Positions 1 to 6,475 of a DNA stretch of 15,150 nt are shown piece after piece. Below the pieces are notes generated by a model. The model was not told the DNA's origin. It saw nothing but the letters and a program-made list of their open reading frames with translations, and searched no databases. A program made the translations under genes and the position numbers. Numbering within the stretch: position 1 is the first letter of the stretch; each line of letters starts with the position of its first letter. The stretch spans positions 1 to 15,150 of the forward strand of contig CAZYAK010000033.1 of assembly GCA_964645935.1 (NCBI GenBank), given 5' to 3'. Origin of the DNA: CAZYAK01 sp964645935 (GTDB taxonomy: Bacteria; Patescibacteriota; Gracilibacteria; Peribacterales; Peribacteraceae).

Positions 1-54
1 CCGCCGTTTCTTTGGCGCTCAAAGAAACGGCGAACCCTGGCGGAGAAGACTCCC
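1..54. repeat. 54-bp terminal inverted repeat, left copy, with palindrome
   Basis: These 54 bases are the exact reverse complement of 14948-15001 at the other end of the window. Inside is a perfect stem: 2-13 (CGCCGTTTCTTT) pairs with 21-32 (AAAGAAACGGCG) around a 7-nt loop. Identity to the right copy stops after base 54; the left side may extend beyond the window. It looks like a dispersed intergenic palindromic element. The stem could act as a factor-independent terminator, but no clear T-tract follows. Confidence 0.85.
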
Positions 55-99
55 GTTCAAGAACATGTAGCCCCAGGATCGCGCACAAAGAAGTACCAC

Positions 100-124
100 C
101 CTCGGTAGAGAAGACGGTCCGAGG
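100..124 (-). terminator. weak stem-loop downstream of the 142-636 gene
   Basis: CCTCGG at 100-105 pairs with CCGAGG at 119-124 around a 13-nt loop, 18 bases past the stop codon of the minus-strand gene ending at 142. The flank read on the minus strand is only moderately T-rich. It is a possible transcription end, and nothing in the sequence makes it compelling. Confidence 0.25.
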
Positions 125-141
125 TGAAGCGGCTGCCGTCT

Positions 142-636
142 TTACAGTATCACCTGCTTATCGATGAACACCTTGATGAAGAGCCGCTTCAACACATCCT
201 CCGCAAACTCCACGAGCTTGTCGAGGAGCGAGTTGAGCTTGCGGATCTTGGCGTAGAGGACGGTGAGGTGGAAGGCCGCACCGGGCTTGCCGGACTTGGC
301 CAGTGAGCGGGCAGAGCGCTCGAGCTTCATCACCTCTTTCTCAATATGCTGTTCCAGGCGCTGACGCACCACCTCGGGGGCGGGCATGGCCTGGATGGCC
401 TTCTCGCGAGGAGAGATGCCGTCGTCATCACCTTGGCCGCCTCCGGTGCCTGCCGCCCCGCTCCAATCCCCCGCGGGTCCGGACGCCGAACGCTCGCCCA
501 CGCGGGCGTTAAGATTGTCGAACGTCTCGAGGAGCTTTCCTAGTTCCGCGAGCTTGGCGGGCTGACGCACGATGAGCTTGCTCGTCTCGACAGAGCGTTG
601 GGTGTTGGGAGCCGCCGCAGGCGTGTTCACCGACAT
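142..636 (-). CDS. hypothetical helical protein, 164 aa
   Basis: I do not recognise a characterised family. The N-terminal third is Ala/Thr/Pro-rich and then helical. Residues about 50-65 are a Gly/Asp-rich flexible linker. The C-terminal half is a charged, probably coiled-coil or helical-bundle segment (an EVVRQRLEQHIEKEVMKLERSA-like stretch, then FHLTVLYAKIRKL) with amphipathic helices to the end. There is no signal peptide or clear membrane span, so it is probably cytoplasmic. A TTG at 672 would extend the frame, but that TTG is the -35 of a strong promoter whose -10 lies 7 nt before ATG 636, so 636 is the better start and the mRNA would be leaderless. It follows two small membrane proteins on the same strand but has its own promoter after an 80-nt gap. 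Confidence 0.8.
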   Translation of the reverse strand: MSVNTPAAAPNTQRSVETSKLIVRQPAKLAELGKLLETFDNLNARVGERSASGPAGDWSGAAGTGGGQGDDDGISPREKAIQAMPAPEVVRQRLEQHIEKEVMKLERSARSLAKSGKPGAAFHLTVLYAKIRKLNSLLDKLVEFAEDVLKRLFIKVFIDKQVIL

Positions 637-643
637 TGCCTCT

Positions 644-672
644 ATTATCCCTTTCTCTAGCCAAAAAGTCAA
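644..672 (-). promoter_or_regulatory. sigma-70-type promoter of the 142-636 gene, leaderless geometry
   Basis: Read on the minus strand, TTGACT (672-667), a 17-bp spacer and GATAAT (649-644) form a near-consensus promoter. Only 7 nt separate the -10 from the ATG at 636, so transcription should begin at or next to the start codon. This is the best promoter in the window. Confidence 0.75.
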
Positions 673-716
673 TACAGAAGCAGTGTATCGCTAGGACGGT
701 ACAAGCCTCTCTCCGC

Positions 717-1016
717 TCACTGCTGCGACTGCTCTATGCGATGGAGCACGTCCTCTGTGAAGTCCCCGATGAGCGGCACCCACTGAATTTGCTGCAGCAG
801 TGTGACCAGTAGCGGGATAACAATGGCCACGGCCGTGAGCGCCCCGAGACCGTAGACGATGCCCTTGAGGTACGTGAACATCAGTTCCCGTCCCGGGCGG
901 AAGATGTGGGGATACTGCTCCGGGAACCGCACAACCACCTGCTCCAAGTTGCCGATGGCGCGCGTCAAGTCGCGCTCGGGGTCCGCCTTGCCGGTGGCGC
1001 GCGGGATTCTGGGCAT
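717..1016 (-). CDS. small membrane protein, DUF5665-like, 99 aa
   Basis: The layout is a basic N-terminus, one amphipathic helix (about 17-30), and one hydrophobic membrane segment at about residues 52-75 (VYGLGALTAVAIVIPLLVTLL), then a short tail containing VPLIGDFTEDVL. The pattern of a glycine-rich transmembrane helix followed by a P-[FL]-[IL]-G motif and a short amphipathic tail resembles the DUF5665 group of small bacterial membrane proteins of unknown function. That assignment is from memory and not searched. It starts 6 nt after the stop of the 1023-1334 gene. A clear Shine-Dalgarno GAGGAG sits 8 nt before its ATG, inside the last codons of that gene, so the two are translationally linked. 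Confidence 0.8.
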   Translation of the reverse strand: MPRIPRATGKADPERDLTRAIGNLEQVVVRFPEQYPHIFRPGRELMFTYLKGIVYGLGALTAVAIVIPLLVTLLQQIQWVPLIGDFTEDVLHRIEQSQQ

Positions 1017-1022
1017 GCGGGC

Positions 1023-1334
1023 TTACTCCTCGTCGGCGTCCTTTTTGGGGTGGGCCTTAGACAGGTGGGTGTGGGAGGCCTTCTGGTGGGCGCGCTGCTT
1101 CTCCGCAATGAAGTCCGACACCCACTGCACCGCCTGGTCCGCGATAGAGAGGGGTTTGAGGATAACGGCTTCTACCTGCGACGTGACGTCTTCAAAGCGC
1201 CGCGTAATCTTGCGCAAGTCCACGAGGATGAAGAGCACGTGGTAGAGGATGACCAGGAGCATGACCGCGACGAGGCCGTACAACACTCCGATGAGCGCGC
1301 CGAGGTTGATGGAAATCCCCGCGAAGTCCGACAT
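1023..1334 (-). CDS. small membrane protein with charged cytoplasmic tail, 103 aa
   Basis: Unrecognised family. One hydrophobic segment (about residues 10-38, LGALIGVLYGLVAVMLLVILY) is followed by an amphipathic helical stretch (DLRKITRRFEDVTSQVEAVILKPL) and a His/Lys/Glu-rich C-terminus ending in DADEE. It resembles the many small single-span proteins with a DUF948-like coiled helix after the membrane anchor, but this is only architectural similarity. The ATG at 1334 is chosen because upstream codons of the open frame overlap yidD on the other strand. It is the first gene of a minus-strand unit that diverges from yidD over 57 nt. A possible -10 (TATGGT, 1349-1344) lies 9 nt upstream. Confidence 0.75.
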   Translation of the reverse strand: MSDFAGISINLGALIGVLYGLVAVMLLVILYHVLFILVDLRKITRRFEDVTSQVEAVILKPLSIADQAVQWVSDFIAEKQRAHQKASHTHLSKAHPKKDADEE

Positions 1335-1391
1335 ACGCGTCGTACCATACGCCGACGCATCGCGCGGGAACAGTTTCCGTGCGACAATTTG

Positions 1392-1679
1392 ATGGTGAAG
1401 CAATTGCTCGGTTTCATCTGGCGTCTGCCGCGAAGCATCGCCGTCGCGTTCATCCGGGGATACCAGGCGACCCTCTCCCCCGACCACGGCCCACTGCGCC
1501 ACCTCCACCCTGCGGGCTACTGCCGACACGAGCCGACGTGCTCGATGTACGGCGTGCGAGCGCTCAAGGACCGCGGCTTCGTGGTGGGCACGCTGCTCCT
1601 CATGCGCCGTGTACTTTCGTGCCATCCGTGGCGGAAGCCGGATGACGCACGGATCCGGCGGCTCATCGCGGACCGCTGA
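1392..1679 (+). CDS. yidD: membrane protein insertion efficiency factor YidD, 95 aa
   Basis: YidD is a small membrane-associated protein thought to help YidC and Sec insert inner-membrane proteins. Visible family features are an N-terminal amphipathic helix (LPRSIAVAFIRGYQ), the conserved LSP, the cysteine motif CRHEPTCSMYG, a following helix with G..VGTLLLMRR, and the C-terminal CHPW. Family members usually read C-[RK]-[FY]-x-P-[ST]-C-S-x-Y here. An insertion of about ten residues (DHGPLRHLHPAGY) precedes the first Cys, a form I associate with candidate-phylum sequences. Start: ATG 1392 is used, but GTG 1395 lies exactly 6 nt after a GACAAT -10 and may be the true leaderless start. It is followed after 32 nt by the SGNH hydrolase rather than by its usual partners rnpA and yidC. 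Confidence 0.85.
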   Translation: MVKQLLGFIWRLPRSIAVAFIRGYQATLSPDHGPLRHLHPAGYCRHEPTCSMYGVRALKDRGFVVGTLLLMRRVLSCHPWRKPDDARIRRLIADR

Positions 1680-1705
1680 CCCGAAGCGCCGGAACCGAGT
1701 AGAGT
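1676..1705 (+). promoter_or_regulatory. candidate promoter of the SGNH hydrolase gene
   Basis: CTGACC at 1676-1681 (containing the yidD stop codon), an 18-bp spacer and TAGAGT at 1700-1705 leave 6 nt (GCGCGC) before ATG 1712. The geometry matches the other leaderless starts in this window. The -35 is imperfect. Confidence 0.45.
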
Positions 1706-1711
1706 GCGCGC

Positions 1712-2455
1712 ATGTCCCGCGTCCTCCCTGGGCTGTCCATCGCCGCCGGCGTGCTCGTCTTGATGTACGGGCTCTTCGTGGCGGCGCATATGTGGCTGCT
1801 CATTGGGGAGAGCGGCGGGGTGCTCGAGCGCACGCGTGTCTTCAGCAGGCCAGATCCGGCGGGGCATCCACGCATCCTGGTGATCGGCGATAGCACAGCG
1901 GTGGGCACAGGCACCACCGATCCGCGCGGCACCATCGCGGGGCGGCTCGGGCGCGACTACGCGCAAGCGGAGGTCATCAACCGCGGCGTCAACGGCCTGC
2001 GCTCCGCGGGGCTGGACCGCGCATTCCCCACCGTGGTGGACGGCTACTACGACTTTGTGCTGGTGCAGATCGGCGCTAACGACCTCATCCGCGGCACGCC
2101 GCTCCCCGCTTTCGAGGCGTCACTGAGGTCTGTATTCCGGAAGGCCAAGCGGGCAGGCCAGTCCGTTGCCGCGCTGCATTGCGGCAACCTCGGTATCGCG
2201 CCGCTGTTTCGTATGTGGCCCGTATCCGCCTACGCGCGCCTCAAGAGCCTGGAGATGCGCGCCCTGTACCGACGCATCACCACGGAGGAGGGCGTGACGT
2301 ACGTGGACCTCTTCCATGAGCCCAAAGACGACCCCCTGCGCGGAAGCGAGTTCTATGCCTCCGACGGGCTGCACCTCAACGAGGATGGGTACGCGGAGTG
2401 GTACAGGGAACTGCGCCGCACCCTGGCGCGCGACCGTCTCCTGCCCAATACCTGA
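1712..2455 (+). CDS. SGNH/GDSL-family hydrolase with N-terminal membrane anchor, 247 aa
   Basis: This is a lipase/esterase- or acyl-esterase-like serine hydrolase. All four SGNH blocks are visible: GDST at residues 59-62 (nucleophile Ser61), the block II Gly in NRGVNGLRSAG (90-100), GAND at 121-124 (oxyanion Asn123), and SDGLHLN at 217-223 carrying the Asp218/His221 pair. Residues 8-31 form one hydrophobic segment with little charge, likely an uncleaved anchor, so the catalytic domain would face outside the membrane. Length fits the family. Substrate is unknown; lipids, acylated glycans or peptidoglycan acetyl groups are all possible. There is no SD, and the start is set by a -10 hexamer 6 nt upstream. 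Confidence 0.88.
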   Translation: MSRVLPGLSIAAGVLVLMYGLFVAAHMWLLIGESGGVLERTRVFSRPDPAGHPRILVIGDSTAVGTGTTDPRGTIAGRLGRDYAQAEVINRGVNGLRSAGLDRAFPTVVDGYYDFVLVQIGANDLIRGTPLPAFEASLRSVFRKAKRAGQSVAALHCGNLGIAPLFRMWPVSAYARLKSLEMRALYRRITTEEGVTYVDLFHEPKDDPLRGSEFYASDGLHLNEDGYAEWYRELRRTLARDRLLPNT

Positions 2456-2480
2456 TCTTCCCTCCCCCAAGCGGCTCCTC

Positions 2481-2486
2481 TATCCT
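2481..2486 (+). promoter_or_regulatory. possible -10 element of tRNA-Gly at 2496
   Basis: TATCCT ends 9 nt before the first base of the tRNA. A convincing -35 is not visible at the expected distance (about 2458-2463 reads TTCCCT), so this is tentative. Confidence 0.3.
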
Positions 2487-2495
2487 TGGCAACGT

Positions 2496-2569
2496 GCGGG
2501 TATCGTACAATGGTAGTACATCAGCCTTCCAAGCTGAGGACACGGGTTCGATTCCCGTTACCCGCTCCA
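2496..2569 (+). tRNA. tRNA-Gly (anticodon TCC), CCA encoded
   Basis: A full cloverleaf can be drawn over 74 nt. The acceptor GCGGGTA (2496-2502) pairs with TACCCGC (2559-2565), followed by discriminator T2566 and encoded CCA. The anticodon stem TCAGC/GCTGA (2521-2525/2533-2537) encloses loop CTTCCAA with anticodon TCC at 2528-2530. The T arm is ACGGG-TTCGATT-CCCGT. The D loop keeps the conserved GG (AATGGTA). U73 and the G-C-rich acceptor are classic glycine identity features. It decodes GGA and, by wobble, GGG and probably the other glycine codons. Confidence 0.95.
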
Positions 2570-2635
2570 GCGACTTCATACCGTATTCAAGGTGCTCCTT
2601 ATTGTACTGGTACGTGGAAGTACAGCTGACAACAT

Positions 2636-2656
2636 TCTTCCTGCTTTGCAGGAAGA
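2636..2656 (+). terminator. stem-loop downstream of tRNA-Gly
   Basis: A nine-base perfect stem (TCTTCCTGC with GCAGGAAGA) with a three-base TTT loop. Position suggests the end of the tRNA transcript. The lack of a T-run afterwards makes intrinsic termination uncertain. Confidence 0.3.
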
Positions 2657-3031
2657 GAACTCGCAAACGCGAATGCCTTCTCGATCCATGAGAAGAGGTG
2701 CTCGTTCTTGTTATACCCACCAGGCTCTACCAAGCGCCAACCGTTCATGGGCTTTCCCGTGATATCCATCACTCATGTGGTTTTTTGAGTTCGACCGTCG
2801 CTTCATCTGCCGACAAGCGGATGACGAGAAGATCCTTCCAAGTGCCACAGCACATATTGCCGTGAATGAGAAAGGACTTCGGCAATCACGCTGCCACTCC
2901 CAAAGAATAGCCCCATCATCCAACTACATGTGAGGGCCTCCTTCAGCGGATGCTGCCCTTTGTTAAGAAATGGATGACTGACAACAAGGCACGACTTGAT
3001 GCTGCTTGGGAACGGAATACGACAGTTGATC

Positions 3032-3037
3032 TATAGT
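3032..3037 (+). promoter_or_regulatory. -10 element setting the start of the 3044 gene
   Basis: TATAGT is five of six to consensus and ends 6 nt before ATG 3044. A TTGGGA at 3006-3011 is a possible -35, but the 20-bp spacer is long. Confidence 0.4.
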
Positions 3038-3043
3038 GTTCAC

Positions 3044-3691
3044 ATGCCAGGTTCAGAAATCTCATGGGAACAACTGGCACAGCAATGTGCGGAATTTAAC
3101 AGTGACGATCCTATTTTCGATGCCGCGGTCATCCAAGCTGAGCGAATACAGGGATTCGAGAAGCATCGAAAGGAGATTGAACGTCGGCTGCAGGAAATCA
3201 CGCAAGGTACACGCTTCGAAGGATGGGTCGCTTTGTATCAACCAGCAGCCCCAGGGGAACAGCACATCAAACCTATCATCACAAGAGAGCTAGCTTTACC
3301 GTACCGAGATAGGTGCACGGAGCTTGTTTCAGATGCGCTGATATACGCATCGCAAAAGCTGGGCCTGCACCCAGAATGGAGAGAAGGTGCAAGTCGCAAG
3401 CTTGCCTATGACATCCAACAGCCAATGTCCTGTTGCAGAGCAAAAACGGGTGCCGCGCTCCAAGCGCTCTTCAGCTATCAACGTGAATTCTCCGTTCAAG
3501 TGTATCCTCTCTGGCATTCGGAGCATGGAAATCTGTCGAAGTTGGAAGGCATGCCTTTGCAGCAAAAGTTGCAATATGGCCTCACGGCCGAAGAAGCTGT
3601 AGGAGACTGGCTTGGCCCTATGCTGCCAGGCTTACGAGAGGAGCTTGGGTCTGACGACTATGATCTTGGCATTGATCCTGACTTTCTCTGA
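3044..3691 (+). CDS. hypothetical protein of low-GC patch, 215 aa
   Basis: Not recognised. The product looks soluble and mostly alpha-helical, with no signal peptide or membrane span. Features are a charged helical segment at about 40-60 (FEKHRKEIERRLQEI), a central region with YRDRCTELVSDALIYAS, two adjacent cysteines (PMSCCRAK) and an acidic C-terminus (GSDDYDLGIDPDFL). An in-frame ATG at 2999 would add 15 residues and has a weak AAGG nine bases upstream. I prefer 3044 because TATAGT lies 6 nt before it, as at other starts here. GC content is about 48% against roughly 60% for flanking genes, which suggests a different origin. It is convergent with the secreted protein and separated from it by a strong stem-loop. 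Confidence 0.65.
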   Translation: MPGSEISWEQLAQQCAEFNSDDPIFDAAVIQAERIQGFEKHRKEIERRLQEITQGTRFEGWVALYQPAAPGEQHIKPIITRELALPYRDRCTELVSDALIYASQKLGLHPEWREGASRKLAYDIQQPMSCCRAKTGAALQALFSYQREFSVQVYPLWHSEHGNLSKLEGMPLQQKLQYGLTAEEAVGDWLGPMLPGLREELGSDDYDLGIDPDFL

Positions 3692-3713
3692 ACTGAGTAC
3701 TACGGACATCAAA

Positions 3714-3744
3714 GAGCCTGAGCCTACGAACGCAGCTCAGGCTC
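3714..3744. terminator. bidirectional stem-loop between convergent genes
   Basis: GAGCCTGAGC (3714-3723) and GCTCAGGCTC (3735-3744) form a perfect 10-bp stem around an 11-nt loop. It lies 22 nt after the plus-strand stop at 3691 and 16 nt after the minus-strand stop at 3761. T-tracts are short on both sides (TTT on the minus strand), so termination efficiency is uncertain, but the placement is right for a shared terminator. Confidence 0.6.
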
Positions 3745-3760
3745 AGTGGAGTCTGCCCGA

Positions 3761-4261
3761 TTACTTCGCGATCTTGATGGGTCGGGAATAGCAGAACACG
3801 TGCCACTCTTCAGAAAACGCACTGCTGTATCCGGTTTGCTCAAGCTGGTACCCGCTCAGGAAGGGGGTATCCACTCTCAGCATGGTCACCGGGCACTTCA
3901 ATTCTACCCACTTGGTCGGATGGTTCTTGAGAAGTGTGCATGTCGCCCCGCCCCAGGTGTTTGCCGTATCGCATGACCTCTCCCCTTTCGCCGTCTCCTT
4001 GTACGCCGCATGGGCCATGAGCAAGCCGCCGATTGTCTCGCAACTCCATGCTTTCCCATCAAATCGCAACGCCTGATCCGCACCAATGCACACGGGCGGC
4101 TTGGGCACGGCCGCCGCGCTCACAGGCAATGAGGAGGATGAGCCGGATGATACCGACCGCGTGCTCAGGGTCGAGCGTGACGCGGCGTACGCCGTTGTTC
4201 CAAATGTCAAAGCGAGGATAGCCACAAATACCGGTGCTACCGTCCGAGGCGACATGCGCAT
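3761..4261 (-). CDS. secreted six-cysteine protein, 166 aa
   Basis: This is an exported protein of unknown function. The N-terminus has a basic start (MRMSPRT), a hydrophobic core (VAPVFVAILALTFG) and a likely cleavage site after TAYA. A Ser/Thr-rich linker of about 30 residues follows. The mature domain contains exactly six cysteines (in PVCIG, WSCET, RSCDT, ATCTL, LKCPV and VFCYS), enough for three disulfides. The PxCxGxDxALxxDGxxWxC pattern at its start resembles a small module seen at the ends of secreted, pilin-like or fibre-like proteins; this is from memory only. ATG 4261 or ATG 4255 could be the start. Neither has an SD, and a weak CATATC -10 lies 9 nt before 4255. It is alone on its strand here. 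Confidence 0.7.
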   Translation of the reverse strand: MRMSPRTVAPVFVAILALTFGTTAYAASRSTLSTRSVSSGSSSSLPVSAAAVPKPPVCIGADQALRFDGKAWSCETIGGLLMAHAAYKETAKGERSCDTANTWGGATCTLLKNHPTKWVELKCPVTMLRVDTPFLSGYQLEQTGYSSAFSEEWHVFCYSRPIKIAK

Positions 4262-4335
4262 GGGGATATGGGGAAGAGTGCTCGTAGCATATACGTTCCC
4301 CCTCAGCGGGAAAGAACAACGATTGGGTGCCATGT

Positions 4336-4364
4336 CTGGCAGCTCGCGGGACGCAGGCTAGAAT
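4336..4364 (+). promoter_or_regulatory. probable original promoter of the DUF1905 gene, now before a truncated copy
   Basis: CTGGCA (4336-4341, four of six to TTGACA), a 17-bp spacer and TAGAAT (4359-4364), then 6 nt to ATG 4371. The -10 lies inside the 86-bp repeat and is identical before the intact gene at 6403. A comparable -35 is present only here. Confidence 0.45.
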
Positions 4365-4443
4365 CCATCCATGCCACGGCCAAGGAGCGGCGGCAGGACC
4401 TGCTCGCGCGGGCACGCGTACGTCGAGGAGCCGTGCCCAGTCT
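4358..4443 (+). repeat. 86-bp direct repeat, copy 1
   Basis: These 86 bases are identical to 6390-6475. The unit begins at the -10 element (CTAGAAT) and covers the start codon and first 24 codons of the DUF1905 gene. Flanking sequences on both sides differ from those of copy 2. The 1946 bases between the two copies hold the glycosyltransferase gene. Confidence 0.92.
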
Positions 4444-4445
4444 AA
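4371..4445 (+). pseudogene. truncated copy of the DUF1905 gene, 24 codons
   Basis: The frame opens identically to the gene at 6403 (MPRPRSGG.. to ..EEPCPV) and is cut by a TAA created at the repeat junction, just before the second Cys of the CPVC zinc-knuckle half. It cannot make a functional domain. It retains the better promoter of the two copies, so it is probably the remnant left when the intervening DNA was inserted. Confidence 0.8.
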
Positions 4446-4703
4446 GGTTCTAACTTTCTGAAGTTCAGAACTCCATATTTCACTCGTCACGGCTGTCGCG
4501 CCCGGTGTTCTTTCGCGAAAGCGAAATCTGGAGCAGGGTGCTCGGCCCCGATTTTTGTTTGGGAGGAGGATCTCCCAGCCCCTCCCGGTGGAAGTAGTGC
4601 ATCGATACAAATTGAGCTCCGGTCAGGAGTTCCTGAACGGGTTATTGATTTCATGTCGCAGCGGCTTCTTCCCTGGTAACGCCCTTACGGTGTCACCCGA
4701 CGC
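4444..4703. other. 260-base intergenic stretch downstream of the glycosyltransferase
   Basis: No gene seen. It holds small hairpins: TTTCGC-GAAA-GCGAAA at 4511-4526 (a GNRA-type tetraloop), GTTCT/AGAAC near 4446-4470, and GGGAG/CTCCC at 4561-4575. Composition is less GC-rich than the gene to its right. It is the left edge of the segment enclosed by the direct repeats. Confidence 0.5.
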
Positions 4704-6224
4704 TCAACGTACCGAAGACGGGCGCCGTTGCAGCGCTGCAACGTGCGCCTGCACTGGGAACGTGTAGAGATGCGCGGACGATCCGAAGGCGCGGATCTCC
4801 CGGAGTCGCTGACCGAGTACATCGAGCTTGCTGAGGAAGAAGGCCTCTTCCGAGCCGTAGACGTGCGAGAACAGAATCCACCGGCGCCCGCCGGATGCGA
4901 TTATCGCAATGTCCGGCTCGTAACCCCGCGGGTCCTCCCGCGATCGGCGGCCAAGATGGTACGCCTCGGATCGGATGCCGAAGCGCGGAGCGTAGTACCG
5001 GAACGGTTCCGCCGCGCCGTAGTAGACATAGAGAAGTTCATCCGAACGACGGACGGATCGCATTTCTTCAAGCACGGTGCGCAGCTCCTCCCTCAGCAGG
5101 GGGGACAGCACGCGCGTGGATGCGTCGCGGAGCGGGATGGCGAGCAGCGCCGCAGCGATCACGGCTGCAGGCAGCGTCCCGCAGCGTGCCCGTGCGAAGC
5201 GCCCAACCCCTTGGCAGACGAGCAGCACGAAAACAGGTAGGAAGAAGACGATCAGACGTCCCTGGAACGGGTACTTGCCGAGCACGGCCGCGAGCAGCGC
5301 TGCGCAGACCGACAGGGAAAGCACGGCCGTGAAGAGCTCCTCCTTGGGCCGCGGCTGAAAACATCCCAGCAGGAACAACGGCGCCGCGAGCCAAAACGGA
5401 TGGAGACGCAGCGGATCCAGGAACGCTGAATGGAGCGTCCCGCCGAGCCATGCTAGTGCCGCGGGGGAGAAAAGCGCCGGCGGGAACGCCCCCTCCCAGA
5501 ACCGCAGCCGAGAGGCGTCTGTGCTCAGCGCTCGGATCACCAAAAAGTACGCGCACGCGAAGCTGATCCCCCAAGCGGCGCAGGCGATGATCGCCGTACG
5601 TCGTGCTGCAGGGGCCGTGCCGGGCCTCGCAACCGTGCCGAGCCAGACGAAGGCAAACGCCGACAGGAGCAGGACGGACGGAAACGAGAACCACACGGCC
5701 AATGCCCCGAGCGCAGCCGCGACCAGGGGGGCTGAGGCCGGCGGGGCTCGTCCCGGGAGGACACGGTGCGCGACGAGCAGGAGGACCGTGGCCGCAAGCA
5801 AGTCCGTGGCGTAGGGCTTTACCTCGGAACCGTAATAGGCGATCGTTTCGGAACAAGCGAAGAGGGCCGTCGCGAGCGCCGCGACCGGCGGATCGAGAAC
5901 CCGCCTTGAGAGGTGCAGGAACACAGCGATCGCGGCCAGTGCGGACAGCAATGGCACCGCCCGCAAGGCGTATTCGTTTGATCCGAACACGGTGACGGCT
6001 CCCTTTAGAAGCAGCAACACCCCCCACGGAGCGGCCTGGTTGTACTCAAGCGTGCCGAGCAGCCCGCCCCACGACCGGTGCAGAACGTTCAGTGCGAGCA
6101 GCGATTCGTCCAACCAGAGCGACCGGCCGGCAAGATACTGCCGAAGCACAAGGAGCGCTCCCGTACCTGCGTAGGTCAAAGCGATCGCGTACCAGAAGCC
6201 TTGGCGAGTGCGCTGGCGGGACAA
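4704..6224 (-). CDS. GT39-like (GT-C fold) membrane glycosyltransferase, about 506 aa
   Basis: This is a polytopic protein of the ArnT/PMT_2 type, which transfers a sugar from a polyprenyl-phosphate donor on the outer face of the membrane. Hydrophobic segments fill most of the first 360 residues. The first extracytoplasmic loop contains WLDES, with the acidic residue expected of GT-C enzymes. Further on are NQAAPWGVLLL and YGSEVKPYATDLL, typical of GT39-like proteins. The last 150 residues form a soluble domain (VRRSDELLYVYYGAAEPFRYY..). Length fits the family. TTG 6260 with GAGGG nine bases upstream would add 12 residues. TTG 6224 is preferred because a promoter ending 8 nt before it overlaps 6260. 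The whole gene lies between 86-bp direct repeats, so it was probably inserted. Acceptor is unknown (protein, lipid or surface glycan). Confidence 0.85.
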   Translation of the reverse strand: MSRQRTRQGFWYAIALTYAGTGALLVLRQYLAGRSLWLDESLLALNVLHRSWGGLLGTLEYNQAAPWGVLLLLKGAVTVFGSNEYALRAVPLLSALAAIAVFLHLSRRVLDPPVAALATALFACSETIAYYGSEVKPYATDLLAATVLLLVAHRVLPGRAPPASAPLVAAALGALAVWFSFPSVLLLSAFAFVWLGTVARPGTAPAARRTAIIACAAWGISFACAYFLVIRALSTDASRLRFWEGAFPPALFSPAALAWLGGTLHSAFLDPLRLHPFWLAAPLFLLGCFQPRPKEELFTAVLSLSVCAALLAAVLGKYPFQGRLIVFFLPVFVLLVCQGVGRFARARCGTLPAAVIAAALLAIPLRDASTRVLSPLLREELRTVLEEMRSVRRSDELLYVYYGAAEPFRYYAPRFGIRSEAYHLGRRSREDPRGYEPDIAIIASGGRRWILFSHVYGSEEAFFLSKLDVLGQRLREIRAFGSSAHLYTFPVQAHVAALQRRPSSVR

Positions 6225-6232
6225 GCGAACCG

Positions 6233-6260
6233 AGTGTACCGGGCGCGGTAGGGCAGGCAA
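6233..6260 (-). promoter_or_regulatory. candidate promoter of the glycosyltransferase gene
   Basis: On the minus strand TTGCCT (6260-6255), a 16-bp spacer and TACACT (6238-6233) precede TTG 6224 by 8 nt. Each hexamer matches only four of six positions, so the call rests on similarity to the other leaderless starts. Confidence 0.35.
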
Positions 6261-6389
6261 ACGTCGGTGCCCTCAGAACATCTCCATCTCATTGGCCATA
6301 CCCTTCGCAGCCTCCTGCCCCATGTCCCACAGCCTGCGAACTTCCTCGCAACATCCCGTGGTTCTGCTCCATCCCCTTCCGAAGGAACA

Positions 6390-6475
6390 CTAGAATCCAT
6401 CCATGCCACGGCCAAGGAGCGGCGGCAGGACCTGCTCGCGCGGGCACGCGTACGTCGAGGAGCCGTGCCCAGTCT
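6390..6475 (+). repeat. 86-bp direct repeat, copy 2
   Basis: Identical to 4358-4443. Here the unit continues into the full DUF1905 gene. The -10 TAGAAT (6391-6396) is inside the repeat, 6 nt before ATG 6403, but the -35 position (6368-6373, TCCATC) has no match to consensus. Confidence 0.92.

Larger units (their letters stand above)
2570..3043. other. 474-base gene-poor stretch, low GC
   Basis: I see no convincing gene here. GC content falls to about half, below neighbouring genes. A 9-bp stem (2636-2644 with 2648-2656, loop TTT) lies 66 nt past the tRNA and may end its transcript, though no T-tract follows. Inverted TGTACT/AGTACA lies just before it. A 52-codon frame at 2775-2933 (plus) has no recognisable motif. 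Confidence 0.5.

Noticed and set aside
2376..2720. Minus-strand frame containing VTGIEPVSSAWKADVL
   Set aside because: This is the familiar false translation of the antisense strand of a tRNA-Gly. A similar false frame covers the second tRNA.
2775..2933. 52-codon plus-strand frame in the low-GC gap
   Set aside because: No SD or properly spaced -10, and no recognisable motif.
4444..6389. Insertion sequence or transposon carrying the glycosyltransferase
   Set aside because: No transposase and no terminal inverted repeats; an 86-bp duplication is far longer than transposon target duplications.
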